NCBI GenBank assembly: GCA_035582835.1
Contig: JAYKAV010001300.1
Span: forward strand, 419,568-483,567
Direction of reading: 5' to 3'
Source of the DNA: Phoebastria nigripes
Lineage: Eukaryota > Chordata > Aves > Procellariiformes > Diomedeidae
Length of the DNA: 64,000 nt
The first letter of the stretch is position 1, and every line of letters begins with the position of its first letter. Made by a program: the position numbers and the translations under genes. The notes under the pieces were generated by a model. That model was not told the origin of the DNA and did no database searches. It worked only from the letters and a program-made list of their open reading frames with translations. Positions 21,620 through 35,151 of this stretch are shown here, piece after piece.

Positions 21620-24602
21620 TTTTATTAAAAAAAAAAAAAAAAAGTAAAAATGAAAGGCGCTTTCAGCATTTCCCCTGCTTTTTCTATTGAAACTGTTCAG
21701 TGGTTTCATGAGCAGCCCCCGTCCTCCTGGCTGAGTCCCAGCCGGGGGCAGCCGCCTCCTGCATGGGAGCACAGCCNGTCTGTGGGCCCCGCTCAGGGTC
21801 TGCGCCGGGGGGAGAGCTGGAGGGGGGGTCCCGCCGTCCTTTTTCAGCCTTGCTTTCTCTTTCCCCCTGCTTTTTCAGCGTTCATTCACTACAGCCTGAG
21901 CAGAGCCTCCAGCCATTACCAGGAGTCTTTGCCTACGTGCCTGCCCCATCCCTCGGCGTTTCGGGGCAGCACTCTCCCCACGGCCCCCAGCACGGCCCAG
22001 CTCTGCTCCCAGGTGACCCCAGCCTCCTCCAAACCAGGTTGCTATGTCCAGTGGTGCTGCTTTACGTTGCGTCTTGAGGCGCTTAATGATGCCATTGCCT
22101 TGCTTTATCCTTTATTGTTAATGATGGTGGTGGTTAGATGGCTGAGGGCATCTAGTGAATAGGCAGGGAAGGGACAGCAGCAGAAAGGAGGAGCGAAAAA
22201 CAGGATTGAGCATGGCTCAGTCTGCGTTTTGTGGAGCCCAAACCTTTTTACCGACCAGCGGTCACTTGAGGTGCCACACACCAGGTCTGCAGAGCCCTGG
22301 TTCACTCCAGAAGGTACCAGAGCCTCTTACACGGAGGGAAAAAAAAAATCCCCCCCTGCCTATGAGAGAAAGCGGTGGTAGTTTTTGAGCTGCAGCCCTG
22401 GGGGATTTCAGGGCAATCATGAATGTAGCGCTGGGTCAGAGCAGAGTCCCTGGGGAATTTGGGGGCAAGTGAGAGCGGGGTCTGGAGCAGGGCCCTGGGG
22501 GATTTCAGGTAGCTGAGAGCGCAGGGCTGCGCGGGAGCGTCCACCCCAGCGGCTACGGCAGTTCAGTCTGCAGTGCCCATTCAGACATCTACTGCTCCTC
22601 TGCACCCCGCTGCAAGCGTGGAGTTTGAGAAGCATCTGGTAGAGAAAATAGTAACAGAAAAGGAAGTGGGAAAAGAAGCTGCCGGTGCCTCGGCACCGCC
22701 AGTGGTGCCTGCTGACCTTTTCTGCTTCTCTGCTTCGTTCTGTTTTATATCGAATGGCTCTGAATTTATTCAGGTTGGCGCAGCGCTTAAAAGCAAAGAG
22801 GGGGTTTTCTCTCCTAAGGTTTGGGCCTGTGAGAGGGAAAACCCCTCCCACTTTTGGCTGGCTATCTGTGAGGAAGGGCTTCTGCTGCAGCCCAAAGGAC
22901 AGAGGAGCGGAGAGGAAAGTTGCAGGGTTCTCCAAAGGGACAGGAAAATGGGAGAACGCCTCTGCATCAGCACAAAATGCCTGCGGCACTGAGACCTTTG
23001 GATCTCGTCATTGTTTCCTGGTTCCTGAGCTCTTTCAGCTTCCTAAAAACCAAAACCAAGACACGCATCGGAGTTAAGGGACATCTGAGATGTGTCACAG
23101 AAAAATGTCAAGGGCTCCTCCCTGGCAGAGAGCGGGCGATGAGCCAGCAGCAGGAACTATCAGCAGGAACCTGCAAATGTGGGGCGGGGAGGGCAGCAGT
23201 TTTCAGGCTCAAATGCATGCATTGGTCCCACAGGGATCTCCTTGTGCGAGTCCCACGGGATGCTCACGAGGTGGACGAGGAGGGCACTCTCTGTCAGGGA
23301 GCACCTCCAGCTCGGAGATGGTGCAGGGCAGCATTTCCCTGACTCACCCCATGGCGCGGGGAGGTGGGCAGGACCGCCCCCCCCTTGGCAAGGATGGCCT
23401 TCTGGTGCTAAGCCATGCAAAGAGTTAAAAGACTCACCTTGTTGCACCTTTCTGGGGTTTTTGTTGTATTTTTTTTTTAATGAAAATTTAGGCTGCGGTG
23501 GACCAATGGCCAGGATATGCCTTCTGGAAAGTACCACCTTGGAGCAGCTCGCTGACATGCCCCTGCCATGTGTTGGACACTGTGGTTAGCACTCGCTTAG
23601 AATCAGAATTTTCCTTCATATTCATCTGGAAAAAAAGGGAAATTCTTTCTGACTAAAAAAATGTGCATTTCTAGATGAAACCGGGGTTGAGGGCTCCTAT
23701 TCGGAGGGGCTGTGAAGGATAGCATTGCAGCGCTGGAGCTACGTACTGGTTTAGACTCTGTGGGACATTTCCTCAGAACTACATGAGGCCTTCAGGCCAA
23801 GAGCCGGAAGAAGGTGAACATTAAAAATGCACAGTGCACCCTCTTAAACACGGCAGTGCCCCTGTTCTAGATCCTACAGCTGTCCCTGAAATGGGGCTGC
23901 AAGGGAACATCGGGAATTCTCATTTTTCCCCTCTCCTATTCATCTTCTCTTTGCCCCCCAGGCTCAAAGGTGACTTTCCAAGGGATCTTCTGGGGCCCTC
24001 AACCATGTTCGTTTTGGACCAGTGCCAACCTCTTAACAGTCTTTCATTATTTTAGTAGTGCTTTTTCCTCTGTAATGACAGCAGGCATTTTTTTGAGTGG
24101 GGAATATTTCTGGGCTTACCCTAATTCTCAGTCCCCAGGTGCGTGTCTGTCTTTGTCACTGGCCAGTAAATAATAATATGCTATAACAGGAGCATTCAAA
24201 ACAGGGGCAGCAAATGCCACGTGAGGTCTGCTCGGGACCTGGCCAGCTCGCTGTGGGGAGCCCGGGCAGCAATTGCTGGTGAGGCAGCGGTGCATGACGC
24301 CACATGCACGTGGGAGGGAAACGCTCGCTGCTGCAGGATGCTCGGGGCTGCTGCGCTCGCTCTGGCTGGATGTTTGCAGCAGGGGATGGGCACCCAGCGG
24401 CAGCAGGTGCTCCTGGCTCTGCGCTTCCTTCACCCTAGGCACGGCAGGGCGCTTTCTGCCTCGGTTTCTCCAGCTAACCCCAGTGGGGTGGTGACTCTCA
24501 CTTGTCGCCTGACTTCCCATGGTAATGATGTGGGGGGGTCTTGCCTCCCTTCATCCTGTCCAGGGAAGCACAGCTGAAAAAGAAGGCGAGAGCCTTGGCT
24601 GC
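21620..24602. other. Intergenic, ADPRH upstream region
   Basis: No gene is recognised. It holds a poly-A run (about 21,628-21,643) and a three-copy minisatellite (22,390-22,533). Open frames up to 190 codons on both strands resemble no known protein. Confidence 0.6.
22390..22533. repeat. Minisatellite, three imperfect copies of about 45-52 bp
   Basis: The core CCCTGGGG followed by GATTT or AATTT recurs at 22396, 22448 and 22493, with shared flanks (GAGCAG before, CAAGTGAGAGCG or TAGCTGAGAGCG after). Unit spacing is 52 and 45 bp. On the minus strand it creates a repetitive IPQG-containing frame that is probably not coding. Confidence 0.65.
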
Positions 24603-25196
24603 TGTGCTGGTTTTGGCTGGGGTAGAGTTAATTTTCTTCACAGTAGCTAGTATGGGGCTATGTTTTGAATTTGTGCTGGAAACAGTGTTGAGAACACAGG
24701 GACGTTTTAGATATTGCTGAGCAGCGCTTACACAGAGTCAAGGCCTTTTCTGCTCCTCACACCACCCCACCAGCGAGTAGGCTGGGGGTGCACAAGAAGC
24801 TGGGAGGGGACGCAGCCGGGACAGCTGACCCCAACTGACCAAAGGGATATTCCATACCATGTGACGTCATGCTCAGCATATAAAGCTGGGGGAAGAAGGA
24901 TGAAGGGGGGACGTTCGGAGTGATGGCATTTGTCTTCCCAAGTCACCATTACGCGTGATGGAGCCCTGCTTTCCTGGAGATGGCTGAACACCTGCCTGCC
25001 GATGGGAAGTAGTGAATGGATTCCNTGGCTTGCTTTGCCTGCATGCGCAGCTTTTGCTTTCCCTATTAAACTGTCTTTATCTCAACCCACGAGTTTTCTC
25101 ATTTTTGCTCTTTGGATTCTCTCCCCCATCCCACCGGTGGGGAGTGAGGGATCGGCTGGGTGGTGCTTAGTTGCTGGCTGGGGTTAAACCACGACA
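24603..25196 (+). mobile_element. Solo LTR of an avian endogenous retrovirus, between ADPRH and CD80
   Basis: The 594-bp element begins TGTGCTGGTTTTGGCTGG and ends AAACCACGACA. It is flanked on both sides by the identical five bases GCTGC (24598-24602 and 25197-25201), a perfect target-site duplication. A CRE-like TGACGTCA (24862-24869), TATAAA (24879-24884) and ATTAAA (25065-25070) follow in U3-R-U5 order. The CCAAT box of the sister LTR at 5847 is degraded here (CCAAA). No internal retroviral sequence adjoins, so recombination between two LTRs is inferred. It is in the same orientation as CD80, about 13 kb upstream. Confidence 0.92.
24862..24884 (+). promoter_or_regulatory. LTR promoter core: CRE-like site and TATA box
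   Basis: TGACGTCA at 24862 and TATAAA at 24879, with the same spacing as in the LTR at 5626-6196. The conserved stretch begins at the ATTCCATACC segment just upstream. Confidence 0.55.
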
Positions 25197-28100
25197 GCTG
25201 CAAACACAGCCTCTGCTTGGGGGGAAGCCAGTTGCAAAGATGCTTTTGCTTGGACATGGGATCATGCGTGGGGAATAGTGAGAGACGTTTTGAAGGGCTT
25301 GGCTGAAGCAAGTTTTGGAGATGGCAGCAGAGGAGGTGTCTCTGGGTGACCAACTTGGTTTCAGGGAATACTGGACTTCGGCCTCTTAATCGAGAAACCA
25401 GACTTCGCTGCAGAAATAGCTGCCTCTTTCTGTCCAGTCTTGCCTCCTTCCACAAACTGTCCAAGAGAGGGTCTGGCTCGCTGCCCAGGGCAAAAGGGAA
25501 ACAGTGGAAAATTAGTGTGATCTATGCATTGTGGCACCTGCTACTCTCCTCAGGATGCTTCCAAAAGCCCTCTAATACATATTTAAAAAGAAAAATTAAA
25601 AAAAAAACAAAAAAANNCCCCACTGAGTCTAACTGTTTCAAAGAACCGTAATTCTGCAGGGTAGAAGATAAGCAGGATAATTGCTTTACCACAGAGAGAG
25701 GCACTGCAATGCTGACTTGGGACAACCAGCAAGGTGAGTGACAGAGGCAGCAACTCCTGGGTGAGCTGAGGGCTTTGATCACCTCTCCCATGTCCACATC
25801 TAGCAAAAGGAACTGCAAATTCATCTTTACTGCCCCTCCATTAGGTTTATAGTTGGCTTGTTGGTAAACGGGAGTGTGTAGGGACAGGGACCTCCCCAGC
25901 AGGCTGCAAGTCCTGCTTTCAAGCCTGGGAACATCAGTGAAGCAATCCTGGCCGGCTCCTGTGGACCTGGGGTTTGGCTCGAGCAGTGGATCTGAGGCTC
26001 CAGGGCTGGCAGGCCGGTTGCTCCTTGATGTAAATAAAGTGACATTTTCATTTTCGGTTGTGTGCCAGTGCTGGCACCATGCTCCCCACCTGCAGGGTGA
26101 AGGTGTCTGCGGGCCTGCGTTGCTGTCCCTTCTGCTGCTTTCTTTCCGTGAGCTGCTGGCAGTTGCGTCCGTGTCCTTCCTGAGTGTATCAGGGGAGACT
26201 GGGGGAGCCCATCAGATGGGTGTTGTGCCTGCGAGCGGAGGGCCACCAGCAGGCTAAATTTGGAGGTTCTTGGCACTTGCCAATGAAGATAAGCCCTAGC
26301 GGGATGTGGTGGGTTAAATGTGGCCAGCCGCTTGGTGATGGGAGGGGAGGAGGTTTCATCATGCTATAGGTTTTGAAATGTGATGCTCTTCCTGCATTGC
26401 AGAAGCAGCGATGTTTAAAGTGTTAAATGTGCTTTCCACTTTGAGAGCAGGCTTCTCCCTTCTGCGTGAAAAGATACAGTCTGGTGAGCGTAATTGCAGG
26501 CCATGCTTTAGAAAAGATGTGTCAGGTGCGAGGAATATGAAGAACAGCCACAGGAGAGGGAGTTCTGCCTTCTGGGACTGAGAGCACAGTGCGTCTTGCA
26601 ATCCCGATGGTAGCTCTGCTGAGGGTCCTGGTGTTGCAACAGCAGCAGATGTGGCCATGCACGTGTGGTACACACAGGCAACGTGTGCTTCCACCCTACA
26701 GCGGAGGGAAATTAACTACTGGGCCCCTCCAAAAACTACTGCTCCTCCTCTTTCCCTCCAGATTTCCCTCCTCCCAGCTGCATGCATCCACCTCCTGCTA
26801 TGAGGGTCATCCACCTGCAGCGTAAAGCCCTCCGTCTTGCCAAAATAGAGTTAGGTGAAGGTGAGAGATAGTGTAAAAATAAGGCTGGGAAAGGAACAAG
26901 GCTGGGGAGTAAGGTCTCCTCTTTCTTCTGCCAGCAAGCTGCAAGTGTGTTCAAGCATCTAAGGATATCACAGGTTGTGTACAGGCATGAGAGCTCAACT
27001 TGAGTGAGGAAGAGGTGGAGGCACTAGCTGAGGGCTGGGGAAGCAGGTGAATGGGAATGGTGCTCAGAAATTTCCATTAGCTTATCGGGGAGCGCTTACA
27101 GCACCAGGACCTGCCAGGCTGAAGGATGACTTTCCTCAGCTTGAATGACTTAAACTGAGACTAGGCAAAATCCTAGGTATGATAGGTTAGGAAAAGCCCT
27201 GCAGTGGCTTTGAGTTATTTGATTGGGTGGTTATTTTCCACCACAGGGATTTCTCTGATGCTGGGTTGTGACCTGAGCCTTTTCTTCTGCCTTTCTCTTC
27301 TGNCTGTTTCTTCACCAGCTCCCTCTAAAACACTGCTGTTCCTGGGAATGACTCCTACTTTTGGCCATATACCAAAANAACCAAGGGTCATGAGAATTAG
27401 TGGAAAAGGGCTTAGGGACAGCAAAACACGACATTTGAAAGGTTACTTCTGCATTTCATTCTTCATGAATTGGATTTCAGAGAATTGGGAAGTGCTAGTG
27501 TGTGACAGAAGAGGAACATATGAACAAGACCACTGAATGCTCCGTTTTATCCATTGGNCTAACAAGGCTTAAAAATATCTGCCTGCTTCCTTTCTGTACT
27601 TATGCACTTTGTGTGATGCCATTCAATGGTGACATTGCCTTGATGCATGGAGAAGTCCTCCTGGGAGGAGGAACGGGGAGGTGTTGCAAGGACATCAACT
27701 GCTGGCCTCCTCTCTTCTGGCTTCGCCCTCATCCCGTGCACATACCCGAACTCGCAGGGGAACGAAGCCTTTCGAGGAGGCCACCAAAGACACCGCTGTG
27801 CTGTGGTTAGCCCTCTGGTGTGTTCCCACAATGGCCCTGGTCTGGCAGAAAGGACGGGCAAGCTCTTGACAGCAATCGCTAGGCAAAGGAAGCCACTAAC
27901 TGTGAAACCTCTTGCTCTTAAAACTGAGATAGCATTTGAGATCTGGGAGGAGGTGGTCTGTCACTGATCTGCCAGGTATGTGGCTGCACAAAGCTGCAAG
28001 ACAGTGTAAGAGGATCTGGTTTGGGGAAAAAACCAAACACATTTGATTGGTGATACATGTCAGACCATGTGTTGTCAAAAGTCAGTTGAAAGTTAAGAAA

Positions 28101-29099
28101 ATCACAACTCCAGGAGACAGAGGGAGGCGTGGGAATAAGGATGCTGCCCCTCTTGTAGGTCCAGTATTGCTGCGGTCCATACCCCCTTAATGACAGGCTC
28201 TGCACCACCTCCGAGCAGTCACTTCTGCCTGGAGCAGAGGAGAAAGTAACACTTGCACTTTTGTTCTGTATCAAAGACCCCTTTGCTGTGTTCCACCCCA
28301 AACCCTCAGCAGTGGGAGTGCAGGATGGCTTCTTGTTTGACATGGATATGACAAGAGCGTGAGCTCAGGGGTCAGGCTTCGTGTCAGAGCAGGCTTTTGC
28401 TGGGTGTGGGAAACGTGTTGGTCTCTGGTCTGTCAAAGCAGCCGTCATGCTGGAGTAGCTGGGGGGCTATAAGAGGCAGAGGAGTGCACGATCTTTTTGC
28501 ATGCTGTGTGGTCATCATCTGCTTGCACTGGGACTGGTGCTTGGGAACTGAAATGTTGCTTATCCCATCCTCAGTCTCCAGAGCCTTCTCATTTTTCCCA
28601 CTGAATATCCCTGACATGCCAGCCGCTTTGATGTAACCTAGCCATACATGGCTTAAGTTGTCTTGGCTGTGATAGCGAAACCTGTGAAGCCACGCTTGGG
28701 CTGACACAGATGTGTCCAGCCATAAACGAGGCTGGTATGAGGAACCNGTAGGCGCCTTGTGCTGTGGCCCGGAGGAAGCAAACCAGAAGAGCTGATTGTG
28801 CTCCTTGCTGAAAAGGGGGTGGTTGTATGTATGGGTGGTGGTAGGGGGAAATGAGGGGCAACATGATCCCCAAGTTCTGGAACTGGCATGGACTGGAAAA
28901 CACGGTCCAGTGGTAAGAATTTCTACCAGCAGAGAGGAGTGTCTCAAAGATCATTGCTATCATTAAGAAACCACGGCTGAAGAGGTATGTGAGCTGGGAT
29001 CTCCAAGCAGCCAACTAGCCTGACCTCAGTAAATGGGAAATGAGATAAAGTGCAAAATGAGTTTACCCAGGCTATCTCATGCCAGGCTATCATCGTAGG

Positions 29100-29430
29100 T
29101 TTATTTTGATAAGATAATTGACTATGTAGACAGAGGACTTCAGAAAGGCAGTCCTTACAGTGCTACAGGCAAAGCCATTAAGCTGGAGAAACAGGGGATT
29201 AATGTGAGCGTTGTAAGGATTTACCTAAAGAAAGGATGTCAGGAGGTTGTGCCTCAAGGGAAGCAAGCAGGGTGGAAAGGGGTTATTAACGGTGCTCCTC
29301 AAAGGGGTAATCTTGTTTACCCAGCAGGAAAACAAGCTCTAATCAGATTCGGTCAGATTTGAAGGGCTACTCATTGCAGAGATTGCTGAGGCTACAGCAC
29401 AAGAAGAGCTGATGGCACCGAGGACTGGAA
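29100..29430 (+). mobile_element. Decayed LINE reverse-transcriptase relic (CR1-like)
   Basis: One plus-strand frame reads VRIYLKKGCQEVVPQGKQAG, followed by WKGVINGAPQRGNL. This lines up with the conserved CR1 region around WLKxRxQRVVVNG...GW...TSGVPQGSVLG. The match is by eye and weak at each position, but the spacing of the motifs is right. Boundaries are approximate. Confidence 0.5.
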
Positions 29431-30134
29431 TAGGGGAAACAGGGTGAAAGTCAGCAGCACAAAGCACACGCTTGCGTGTGCAGAGAGTAGCTGTAAGATG
29501 TTTTGCTCCCAGCTTGTCCCCTGCCATTTGGAAATTACAGAGGAAGGGGAGTTTTGATTGATTGATGATGAGTCCTCACCATAGCGTAGCCGAGAAAAAG
29601 ATGAAGGTGACCACAGATGAGATCTCTCCGGCTGGTTTAAAGGCACCTTTGGCTGGCTATGGAGGTGCAGGGCCTCTCCAGTGGACATGCAGGATGGCTC
29701 TGGGCAGCCCTGCCAGGCTGACAGAAGACAGGGCAGAGAGGACCAGGCTAGGGGGGAGAGCCCGCTGTGTGGGGAGAGACCAAAATGGCATGGCCAGCAC
29801 CCAGAGGTGTGCAGAGGCATGGCTGCTGGGTGGGAGAAGCTCCATGGCACTGACAGCAGGGTGCTGATGCTGGAAAATGCACAGTGCCAGTGTCTCACCG
29901 GTGTGTGGGGGCAGCGAGTCTGAGCCTGTGCCTCCCCACGAGCCCACTGCAAAGCCACACTCACCCAACAGGGCTGCTGATGCCGGGTGTCCACTGCTCA
30001 GTGTGCCACCTTACCCTGGGGTAGATCTTTCCCGCAGTAGTAGGGATAGGGCTGGGTGCTTGGGAAAGCTCTTCTAGACCTGTTTGTTTCAGGCTTATTT
30101 CCAAAGGCAATCTTAGGGTTGCTGGTGGTACTTG

Positions 30135-30187
30135 CAACCTTCTTCTGAAGTCCTCACCATGGCGCAGCCTTCTTCTGAAGGTTGAAA
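30135..30187. repeat. Small direct and inverted repeat
   Basis: CTTCTTCTGAAG occurs twice about 32 bp apart, and the outer ends are inverted (CAACCTTC and GAAGGTTG), so the segment could form a short hairpin. It has no known role. Confidence 0.45.
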
Positions 30188-33100
30188 ACTTCTGAAAACC
30201 AGGGCTTGGCTGTGGAATGCCAGAGAGGGAACCTGTGTGTATATGGGCACGGGCAGCACACCTGCGGAACAGGCCAAACACAACACCTGTGCCACGGGAT
30301 CCCTTTGTCTCCTCTCGTGGCTTTTCATGAGCACGTTTAGATCTCGGGCCTCCCCTCGGTCTTCGCCCTCTCCCAGTGCCCTAAGTGGAAGATGAGATAT
30401 ATCGGCGGAGGAGCTGAATTCAGCAGACAGGCTCACCTGAGCCTCACAGGGAGTGGATGGTGCCTCTGAAGGAAGGCACAACCAAGAAAAAGCCACCTCT
30501 GCCCCAGAGGTCCAAGGGTTTCCTTCAAAAAAGTGTGATACTCATTTAAACGGGGAAGTCCCACGGCTCGCACTTACAGAAAATCTCTCTTTTTTAGGTT
30601 CGAAGGGAAAAGAAACAAACCAAAGCTGGACACCACAGTTAGGTTTGAGGTTCAAATGTTCTCAGGTTTGGTTCTTGTTTTAGGCGTTGGGGGCTTTTGC
30701 TTTTGTTTGTTTTCTCCTGAACTCCCCCTCCCACCTTCAAATGTCAACCTGGCAGGTTTCTGGATTTGAGTCCTTTGAGCTTTGCTTCCTGAAAGCCCTG
30801 AATTTGCACTTCCAGTGTTGCTGTCTGATTTGTGTGTACACTAGAGTGACCTATGTCTGCGGATGCATCAGCAAGGACAGATACATAGCTGTCTCTAAAT
30901 AAGCAAATCTGCCAAAAAATGTTGTGTTTGGCAAGAAAACTACTCCAACGTGAGAAGTGGCCAGTCCACAGGTTGCCAGCACAACCTTGCTGCAGATGGA
31001 GGTTTTGGAGTCTTTCCGTACTCATCCCTCTACGGAGCACATGTAAGCTGAAACCAGCTAATGCTTTTTAACACACATATGGGCATATTTTTTCATAGGG
31101 TCAGAAAAAGCAGGGTCCCTGACAATGCTCTTCTGATCATTTAATTTCTTATTCCAACACAGAAATGAGCCAGAGCCCGGTAAGGATACACAGGCACAAC
31201 CTCAGCACAAGGAAAAAAAGCTTCTTATTTTCTTACTGTTAGTCTTAGAAATAGACGTTTTTTCTTTTTTTTTGGCAGTTTTTTTAATAGATCAGTCTAA
31301 ACCATAACTGGTATATAAAATTTCATCCCAGCAGAGCTAATGCCTTTAAAATGAAGCCTAACCACAACCAAAGCAGAGGATAACAACGCCTAGCAGCGCT
31401 GATTACAGGTAGTGCTTTCAGCTCTGCTTTTAACAGAGGGTATAATTCTGCTCTTCAGGCGTGACTCCTATTGAAATCAGTGTTGCATTATATATACTGT
31501 GTCAGAATGGTATTCACACTTGCAAACACTGTGCTTGTCCCTGTGGGGAAATTGCAGGTAGGAAGTCTCATTAACTCCTCATTTACATGCTCTTAGTGGG
31601 CACGGGGTATGATTTGCCTTACTCCACTCTCAAAGATAGGAGAGGTCTGAACACAATGGTTTGGGTGAAATTATATACAACAGTCAGAGCTGATTTAATG
31701 CCCGGCTTTTGCCAACAGGGACCTGTCCCTTCTCTCTGCCCTCAGCTGACCAGATCCTGCTGCTGACGCTGGTTCTTGGGCTCATCTGATATTCCAGTAA
31801 ATTGATGCAACTCACAAAGATGGCCAGGAAAAGCAAGTTGATTTTATTTATTTTCTTTGCTGGGTTAGCGTGTTGAACCAGATTCCAAGGGGGCACTGAG
31901 GGATAAATGTTCCAGGGTGAGATTTGTCCCTCTCTCTGATCGACTGTATGGAAGTAATTCTTGGGATTTTTGCAAGCCTGCATCTTAGAAACCAAGCACC
32001 ATGTGAATCAACTGTGGATTACTAAAATCAAAACAACATTCTGACAAGCAAAACCCACTTACAGGTTGTCAGCCCTTAGTCATATTGACAAATTCCTCAA
32101 GTTGGCAGGACAAATTCCCAGCAGACCTCATGTAGAAGGCAGATCTAAAGAGCTACTTCTCAAACATGCTACTTCATACCTTGATTCATTCATTCTACAC
32201 ATGCATTTTCATATCCGCATGTCATCATGTTGACACACATGCTTAAACATCTACTTGCTTATGTTTGCACTGTGCCAGTTTCTCACTGTCACTGTGGTTT
32301 TATGATTAGGACAGCTTGAACTTCCATGGACCTCTGCAAAACCTCTAGGACTGAAGTCCTGAGCCCTCGCCTCCATGTGGTCTGCTCTGAAGCCAACTCA
32401 GAGCCTTACACTTTTTTCCCCAGTGAATGCAAGGGCAGGCTCTGTTCCCCAGGTAACACAGAGCAATACTGTCCTATCTGGATAGGAACCAGGCTGAAAA
32501 TCATCTTCCCTGTGATGCAGTCACTTGTGCCAAATAGCAAAACGCCTGATTAGGCAGGCTTCCCAGGGACCCGGCTGTCCTCAGCTGCACTCCAGCACTG
32601 CTAACACCTGGAGCAGGGAGCGCAGGTGCCCTGCCTGCCAGGAGAGGCAGGGCTCCAGCAGCCCTCTGAGGCAGGAGAACAGGGCAGGGAGCGTGCTGTA
32701 AGCGTGCATACCACGCAGCAGCAGCCCTCTGAGGTCAGGCAGGTCCCTTTTCAATGCTTGCTCATTGCTGCATTTAAATCTCTTCTGTGTAATAGCACAA
32801 AAAAAGGCAAATACAGCCCAGCATGTACTACCAGGTGCTGCGTTTCAGCTATGTCTACCTGATCGCTTGCCTGGTGCGGCAGCCAGTGCTGCTGCATGTG
32901 GTGCCATGCTGTCCCTGCTCTCTGTCCTGGGGCCAGGGTGAGGGTAGTCAGGACAAGGCCATCTCAGCCACAGTCATGCTCCCCCCGCAGAGCTGCCATG
33001 CCCTGGCAGCCTAAGCTGCTTGTGAGAACAGGACCAAGGCTCTCAGCCCCTTATGAGCCAGCAGAAGCCTACAAAGCAACCAGCACAAATAGTACCTTAC

Positions 33101-35151
33101 AACACGGTACAGCCAGCGACAGAGTTTGAGCCACCCACGTGCTGAAATAGCTGGTGCAAATGTTAAACAAAAAATCAGCCCATGTCTTCTTCGCAGCCTG
33201 CTACTGCCGAGGGCTGTGACTCCCTGGCAGGGAGGGCAGCGCAACCTGCTTTGTTGAGGAGAACTAGCATATTTACTGCTCTATCTTCACACACTGGGGT
33301 GGAAACCGTGGGAGATTGGGTTCTCCTTTACGGAGATGAACCACCTCTGCTGCAAGGGAAGAGCTTGGGCAGGGGGTGGATGAGGGCAACTGTGAGTGCC
33401 AGGTTGCATGCTGTGGGGCAGCGACCCACTCGCTCTTTCCTGCACGGACCATGTGAGCATGCTGGGCTTCTGTGTGGTGGGTACACAAACAGTGATGCCT
33501 CACAACAACAGTGTACAGCAATCAAGTGGGTCCCATACAGCGGTTTGCTGTGAGGGTAACTGAAGAAGGCTAATCCCAGATTATTAAGGCAACTTTGGTT
33601 TTGGCAAGAAGCCCTGGTGCTTTGAGCAGTAAAAAATCAAATACCCATGCAGTAATCGGGATGAAGTTACACTTGCCAAACAGTGTGGGTGCATTTTGCA
33701 TTTACCTTACTTGAATTAATTTCCCACATTTCCCCTCTCTGTTTCTGAGTTCAGAAGATTTTTTTAACTTTATTTGTCACTCCTGACTTACCATGACACA
33801 GCAGACATACCACCTGTGCTTTCTAACGCACCACCTCATCAAAGCATGTTATCTGTCTGTGCATGGCCAGTCCAGCGCCAAACAGTGCTGCATGCCCTGG
33901 GCATTGCTGGACTCTGGTCCCAGCTGGGCACTGTTCCTGTGACACTTGTCCCATCCCCAGCACACTTTGATAGCAGTGACACTCTGCCTTGGTCTTACGA
34001 GGGCAGAGTTTGGCCCTTCAAATTAGTGAGCTAAGGAATCTGTGGATTTGACTCGCTGAGTGATAATGGGAAAGAGTCTGTCTGCAAGCTTGGATGTTAG
34101 CTGATTGCAAAGCTCTTAGCCCTCTGAAAGGCCTGCCACAGCATACAAATCACTCTTGAAGGCCAGAGGACCGCTGATCTCTGGAGCATGCATCATGCTG
34201 GATGGGCTGCAGAACAACAGTGCACCAAGCCCAGAACACTGTACAGGGGAAGGGTGCAAACGCTGGCTCTGAGCCCATCTCCCAGGTTTAAAATGGCTTT
34301 TACAGGTCCAGTGAGGACTTTCTTGGGCCCAGGTGGTGGAGGAGCACAGTACCTAGGGGGTGATACCAGGGGAGGGATCCCCAGCAAACATGTGCGACCT
34401 TTGCTGAACACAGGCAGAGGACTGAGCCCTGCACGGGGACGCTGCCCCAGGTTTCCTCCTTCAGTTGGCCCGAGCACCAGTGCACATCAAATGCCAAACC
34501 CCTTGAAGTGGGCCATCACCCTGCAGCATCTTTGGATTAAAGTAGTTTTGAGACCTCTCAGTGAAGGGTCTAGGGCACAAGAGGGGCAGGCTCCCTCCCA
34601 TGCTCTGAGGGGTTGGTGCCGTCTGTCCTGCCATGCTGAAAGTAGGTTGCACAAGTGAAACCTGCCCTTGTTTCCTCAAAGTCCTCTTTTTTTTTTCCTG
34701 TAAACAAGACCATACTTGAGCTCTAATCTGTGCTGAGATGAAGCAGCACAGATTCTTCAAATCTTGCCAGCTTTACAGTCTGAAGGTTGGGGATGGCTAG
34801 GGGGAAAAACGAGAACGAGAAATCTCTTGAGCTGGGGGGTTTTTGTTATTGTTGTTTTCCTTTGTAAGATGAAAGCCATTTTCTGTAACCTGAAACTGTT
34901 GGATTTTCCTCTTTCCCTACAAAGTTTTTTCTTTTGTTATTGACATTGCGTAGGAGACAGTCTATCATTATATGAACGACTTCTCAGGATGCCGGGACCT
35001 CTTGGGTAAGGCTGCCTTCTGCGCTTCTCTAACAGGAAAAAAAAAAAAAAAGGTGTCATTTACTTCCACTGGTGAGCAGATGAGTGTTATCAGCTGAATT
35101 CAGTTCATTACTCCACATACCTTGTATTCCACATGCTGGTATTGGAGCCAT

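Larger units (their letters stand above)
25197..35150. other. Intergenic, no recognised gene
   Basis: About 10 kb with no supported gene. A decayed LINE relic lies at about 29,100-29,430 and a small hairpin-like repeat at 30,135-30,185. Several isolated N bases fall here (25616, 27303, 27378, 27558, 28747). Open frames of 80-200 codons on both strands show no domain or splice-compatible pattern I recognise. Confidence 0.6.

Noticed and set aside
5626..25196. The two LTRs as the ends of one provirus
   Set aside because: They are 18 kb apart with IGSF3 and ADPRH exons between them, differ strongly in sequence, and each has its own 5-bp flanking duplication.
29392..29994. A 200-codon minus-strand open frame in the intergenic region
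   Set aside because: Low-complexity Ser/Pro/His/Leu composition and no known domain; the start overlaps the LINE relic.
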